A DNA stretch of 64,000 nucleotides from Streptomyces sp. 1-11. GTDB taxonomy: Bacteria; Actinomycetota; Actinomycetes; Streptomycetales; Streptomycetaceae. A program made the position numbers and the translations under genes. Location of the stretch: assembly GCF_007176755.1 (NCBI RefSeq), contig NZ_BJTV01000012.1, forward strand, positions 210,027 to 274,026, read 5' to 3'. The notes beneath the pieces are model-generated. The model was not told the DNA's origin. It did not search any database and worked only from the letters and a program-made list of their open reading frames with translations. Of this stretch, positions 60,933-64,000 are shown in pieces. Each line of letters starts with the position of its first letter. Within the stretch, counting starts at the first letter, position 1.

Positions 60933-62198
60933 ATGACCGACAGTCCCGCCAGCCCCGCGCCCCTCGCCGACCCGCATCTCGTGTACGACCCCCTCGCGGG
61001 AGACGGCCCGAAGGACGTGGTGATCCTCGGCTCCACCGGGTCCATCGGAACCCAGGCCATCGACCTCGTGCTGCGCCACCCCGACCGCTTCCGGGTCACC
61101 GCCCTGGCCGCGAACGGCGGCCGCCCGGCCCTGCTCGCCGAGCAGGCGCACCGTCTGGGGGCGCGGACCGTCGCGGTCGCCCGGCAGGACGCCGTGCCGG
61201 CCCTGCGCGAGGCGCTGACCGGGCTCTACGGCGCCTCGGAGCCGCTGCCCGAGATCCTCGCCGGACCGGACGCGGCCACCGAGATCGCCGCCTCCGACTG
61301 CCACACCGTGCTGAACGGCATCACCGGATCCATCGGCCTCGCGCCCACCCTGGCCGCCCTGGAGGCAGGTCGCACGCTCGCGCTCGCCAACAAGGAGTCG
61401 CTGATCGTCGGCGGCCCGCTGGTCAAGGCGCTCGCCAAACCCGGCCAGATCATCCCCGTCGACTCCGAGCACGCGGCCCTCTTCCAGGCCCTCGCCGCCG
61501 GCACCCGGGCCGACGTGCGCAAGCTGGTCGTCACCGCCTCCGGCGGCCCCTTCCGCGGCCGCACCAAGGCCGAGCTGGCGGACGTCACCGTCGAGGACGC
61601 CCTCGCCCACCCCACCTGGGCGATGGGCCCGGTGATCACGATCAACTCCGCGACCCTGGTCAACAAGGGCCTCGAGGTCATCGAGGCGCACCTGCTGTAC
61701 GACATCCCCTTCGACCGCATCGAGGTCGTCGTGCACCCGCAGTCGTACGTCCACTCGATGGTCGAGTTCACCGACGGGTCCACGATCGCCCAGGCGACGC
61801 CGCCCGACATGCGCGGGCCCATCGCCATCGGCCTGGGCTGGCCCGAACGCGTCCCGGACGCGGCGCCCGCCTTCGACTGGAGCAAGGCCTCCACGTGGGA
61901 GTTCTTCCCGCTCGACGACGAGGCCTTCCCCTCGGTGAACCTGGCCCGTCACGTGGGGCGGCTCGCGGGCACGGCCCCGGCGGTGTTCAATGCCGCCAAC
62001 GAGGAATGCGTCGAGGCCTTCCGCAGCGGCGCGCTGCCCTTCAACGGGATCATGGAGACCGTCACCCGGGTGGTCGAGGAGCACGGCACCCCGGCCGCGG
62101 GAACTCCGCTCACCGTGTCGGACGTCCTCGAAGCGGAGACCTGGGCCCGCGCCCGGGCCCGCGAACTGACAGCCCGGACCGCGGAGGCGCGTGCATGA
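60933..62198 (+). CDS. dxr: 1-deoxy-D-xylulose 5-phosphate reductoisomerase
   Basis: A 421-residue MEP-pathway enzyme converting DXP to 2-C-methylerythritol 4-phosphate with NADPH. NADPH motif GSTGSIGTQ at about 33-41, metal/substrate sites NKESLIVGG, PVDSEHAALFQALA and VHPQSYVHSMVEF are present. The stop overlaps the protease ATG (ATGA), and ispG follows, the classic dxr-rseP-ispG order. Confidence 0.96.
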   Translation: MTDSPASPAPLADPHLVYDPLAGDGPKDVVILGSTGSIGTQAIDLVLRHPDRFRVTALAANGGRPALLAEQAHRLGARTVAVARQDAVPALREALTGLYGASEPLPEILAGPDAATEIAASDCHTVLNGITGSIGLAPTLAALEAGRTLALANKESLIVGGPLVKALAKPGQIIPVDSEHAALFQALAAGTRADVRKLVVTASGGPFRGRTKAELADVTVEDALAHPTWAMGPVITINSATLVNKGLEVIEAHLLYDIPFDRIEVVVHPQSYVHSMVEFTDGSTIAQATPPDMRGPIAIGLGWPERVPDAAPAFDWSKASTWEFFPLDDEAFPSVNLARHVGRLAGTAPAVFNAANEECVEAFRSGALPFNGIMETVTRVVEEHGTPAAGTPLTVSDVLEAETWARARARELTARTAEARA

Positions 62199-63499
62199 CG
62201 ACCTTGATGTTCATCCTCGGCATAGTGGTCTTCGCGGTCGGCCTGCTCGTCTCCATCGCGTGGCACGAGCTGGGGCACCTGTCCACGGCGAAGCTCTTCG
62301 GCATCCGCGTGCCGCAGTACATGGTCGGATTCGGCCCGACCATCTGGTCGCGCAGGAAGGGCGAGACCGAGTACGGCATCAAGGCCGTCCCGCTCGGCGG
62401 CTACATCCGCATGATCGGCATGTTCCCGCCGGACGACGCCGGCCGGGTCTCCGCCCGCTCCACCTCCCCGTGGCGCGGCATGATCGAGGACGCCCGCTCC
62501 GCCGCCTTCGAGGAGCTGAAGGAGGGCGACGAGACGCGCATGTTCTACACGCGCAAGCCGTGGAAGCGCGTCATCGTCATGTTCGCGGGCCCGTTCATGA
62601 ACCTGGTGCTCGCGGTCGCGCTGTTCCTCACCGTGCTCATGGGCTTCGGCATCCAGCAGCAGACCACCACCGTCGCCTCCGTCTCGCCCTGCGTCATCGC
62701 GCAGAGCGAGAACCGCGACACCTGCAAGAAGTCCGACCCGCCCTCCCCGGCGGCGGCCGCCGGCATGAAGAACGGCGACCGGATCGTCTCCTTCGACGGC
62801 ACGCCGACCAAGGAGTGGAGCACGCTGTCCGACCTCATCCGGGACAGCGCGGGCAAGGAGGTCGCGATCGTCGTCGACCGCAAGGGCCAGGAAGTGACCC
62901 TGCACGCGAAGATCGCCACCAACCAGGTCGCCAAGAAGGACTCCAGCGGCACCTACGTCCAGGGCCAGTACGTCAAGGCGGGCTTCCTCGGCTTCAGCTC
63001 CGCCACCGGCGTCGTCAGGCAGGACCTCGGCCAGTCCGTGACGTGGATGACCGACCGGGTCGGCGACGCCGTCGACTCGCTCATCGCGCTGCCCGGCAAG
63101 ATCCCCGCGCTGTGGAACGCGGCCTTCGGCGACGGCCCGCGCGAACCCGACTCCCCGATGGGCATCGTCGGCGCGGCCCGGGTCACCGGTGAGATCGCCA
63201 CGCTGGACATCCCGGCCTCGCAGCAGCTGGCCATGGCCGTCTTCGTGGTCGCCGGGTTCAACCTCTCCCTGTTCCTGTTCAACATGCTCCCGCTGCTCCC
63301 GCTCGACGGCGGGCACATCGCGGGCGCCCTGTGGGAGTCGCTGCGGCGCGCCGTGGCCCGGGTGCTGCGCCGCCCGGACCCGGGCCCGTTCGACGTGGCG
63401 AAGCTGATGCCGGTGGCGTACGTGGTGGCGGGGATCTTCGTCTGCTTCACGATCCTCGTGCTGATCGCCGACGTCGTTAACCCGGTGAAAATCTCTTAG
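62195..63499 (+). CDS. Site-2 intramembrane zinc metalloprotease (M50B)
   Basis: A 434-residue membrane protease of the RseP/Rip1 family, which cleaves anti-sigma factors within the membrane. Active-site HELGH at residues 24-28, a PDZ-like domain (PAAAAGMKNGDRIVSFDG), and the second metal motif NMLPLLPLDGGHIAG near the C-terminus. ATG 62195 overlaps the dxr stop. The target anti-sigma factors are not in the window. Confidence 0.93.
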   Translation: MTTLMFILGIVVFAVGLLVSIAWHELGHLSTAKLFGIRVPQYMVGFGPTIWSRRKGETEYGIKAVPLGGYIRMIGMFPPDDAGRVSARSTSPWRGMIEDARSAAFEELKEGDETRMFYTRKPWKRVIVMFAGPFMNLVLAVALFLTVLMGFGIQQQTTTVASVSPCVIAQSENRDTCKKSDPPSPAAAAGMKNGDRIVSFDGTPTKEWSTLSDLIRDSAGKEVAIVVDRKGQEVTLHAKIATNQVAKKDSSGTYVQGQYVKAGFLGFSSATGVVRQDLGQSVTWMTDRVGDAVDSLIALPGKIPALWNAAFGDGPREPDSPMGIVGAARVTGEIATLDIPASQQLAMAVFVVAGFNLSLFLFNMLPLLPLDGGHIAGALWESLRRAVARVLRRPDPGPFDVAKLMPVAYVVAGIFVCFTILVLIADVVNPVKIS

Positions 63500-63516
63500 T
63501 CACCGGGCGTTGGGAA

Positions 63517-63579
63517 GCGGCCCCGAGCATGGGGGTGCCCCGCTCCGGCGCGGCCGGGAGCGGGGTGGCCCGGGGCCGC
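63517..63579 (+). terminator. Compound hairpin between protease gene and ispG
   Basis: GCGGCCCCG (63517-63525) pairs with 63571-63579, and inside CCCCGCTCC (63538-63546) pairs with 63557-63565. It begins 18 bases after the protease stop, so ispG probably has its own promoter in the 200 or so bases downstream. Confidence 0.7.
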
Positions 63580-63703
63580 CTTCCATCGGGTGGGTTTGCC
63601 GGGTGGGATGTGCCCGCGCCCGTACCGGTGCCGTAATCTCGAAGCCTGGAGCCCGCCGATCACGGGGCCGGATGTTGATCCACGACTTGGGGTTGCACAG
63701 CAG

Positions 63704-64000
63704 ATGACTGCGATTTCTCTCGGCATGCCGTCCGTTCCGACCAAGCTCGCCGAGCGCCGGAAGAGCCGGCAGATCCAGGTCGGAACCGTGGCGGTCGGCG
63801 GAGACGCGCCCGTCTCGGTCCAGTCGATGACGACGACCCGCACGTCGGACATCGGCGCCACCCTGCAGCAGATCGCCGAGCTGACCGCGTCCGGCTGCCA
63901 GATCGTCCGTGTCGCCTGCCCCACGCAGGACGACGCGGACGCTCTCGCGACGATCGCCCGCAAGTCGCAGATCCCGGTCATCGCGGACATCCATTTCCAG
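63704..64000 (+). CDS. ispG: 4-hydroxy-3-methylbut-2-en-1-yl diphosphate synthase, 5' part (continues past window)
   Basis: The first 99 residues of IspG (GcpE), an iron-sulphur enzyme of the MEP isoprenoid pathway. Recognised from VGGDAPVSVQSMTTTRTSDI and CQIVRVACPTQDDADALATI, then IPVIADIHFQ at the window edge. The cluster-binding cysteines lie beyond the end. ATG 63704 gives a normal N-terminus. Confidence 0.94.
   Translation, partial: MTAISLGMPSVPTKLAERRKSRQIQVGTVAVGGDAPVSVQSMTTTRTSDIGATLQQIAELTASGCQIVRVACPTQDDADALATIARKSQIPVIADIHFQ

Noticed and set aside
58224..62084. Minus-strand open frame of 1286 codons
   Set aside because: Covers acyl-CoA dehydrogenase and dxr in antisense; no recognisable domain.

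Overview
The window is high-GC DNA with the codon bias, GTG starts, Tat-type lipoprotein signals and gene content of a Streptomyces chromosome. From memory, gene order broadly follows the S. coelicolor segment from cdsA to the dxr/rseP/ispG isoprenoid genes, with insertions and decayed genes. All database-style statements here are family recognition by eye; no search was run.

Layout. 1-778: 3' end of cdsA. 889-2976: an accessory pocket holding a YceI protein, a decayed LysE-type exporter fragment with an 11-G tract, and a PAS/SpoIIE phosphatase. 3205-4311: rlmN. 4341-8281: TPP riboswitch and thiB-thiP-thiQ uptake operon. 8306-13861: mycothiol/DinB-type protein, LAETG sortase substrate, LOG-family protein, VOC protein and an ABC permease/ATPase pair. 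14061-18973: class III aminotransferase, Lrp/AsnC regulator, aldehyde dehydrogenase and an orphan PotD-like protein. 18977-25525: UvrA-like protein, small membrane protein, GDPD, aminodeoxyfutalosine/adenosine deaminase, DUF4190-type protein and NADAR protein. 25737-32916: aldehyde dehydrogenase, a complete PotD-A-B-C-like polyamine importer and an FAD amine oxidoreductase. 33040-35688: truncated gene, DasR-type operator, GH18 chitinase and a PAP2 phosphatase whose tail overlaps the chitinase. 36065-43155: gabT, a membrane ATPase, a PucR regulator and an aldehyde dehydrogenase of the GabD type.

43430-57913 is the most notable block: a sugar-utilisation island. It contains a GH3 beta-glucosidase, an ABC importer (binding protein and two permeases), a GH42 beta-galactosidase, a GH95-type alpha-fucosidase, a remnant that looks like the N-terminus of a secreted GH12 endoglucanase, a GH31 alpha-xylosidase and a LacI repressor. 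Four copies or variants of one palindrome built on TCGAAGCGCTTCGA lie in its two control regions. Fucosidase, galactosidase, xylosidase and glucosidase are exactly the activities needed to strip fucogalacto-xyloglucan oligosaccharides from the non-reducing side, so I propose a xyloglucan-oligosaccharide regulon.

58227-64000: acyl-CoA dehydrogenase, a small secreted protein, dxr, a site-2 protease and the 5' end of ispG.

The second theme is amine catabolism. Genes at 14061-18973, 25737-32916 and 36065-43155 together supply import, oxidation or transamination, aldehyde oxidation and GABA breakdown, with Lrp-type and PucR-type regulators. No tRNA, rRNA, CRISPR array, transposase or integrase was seen.
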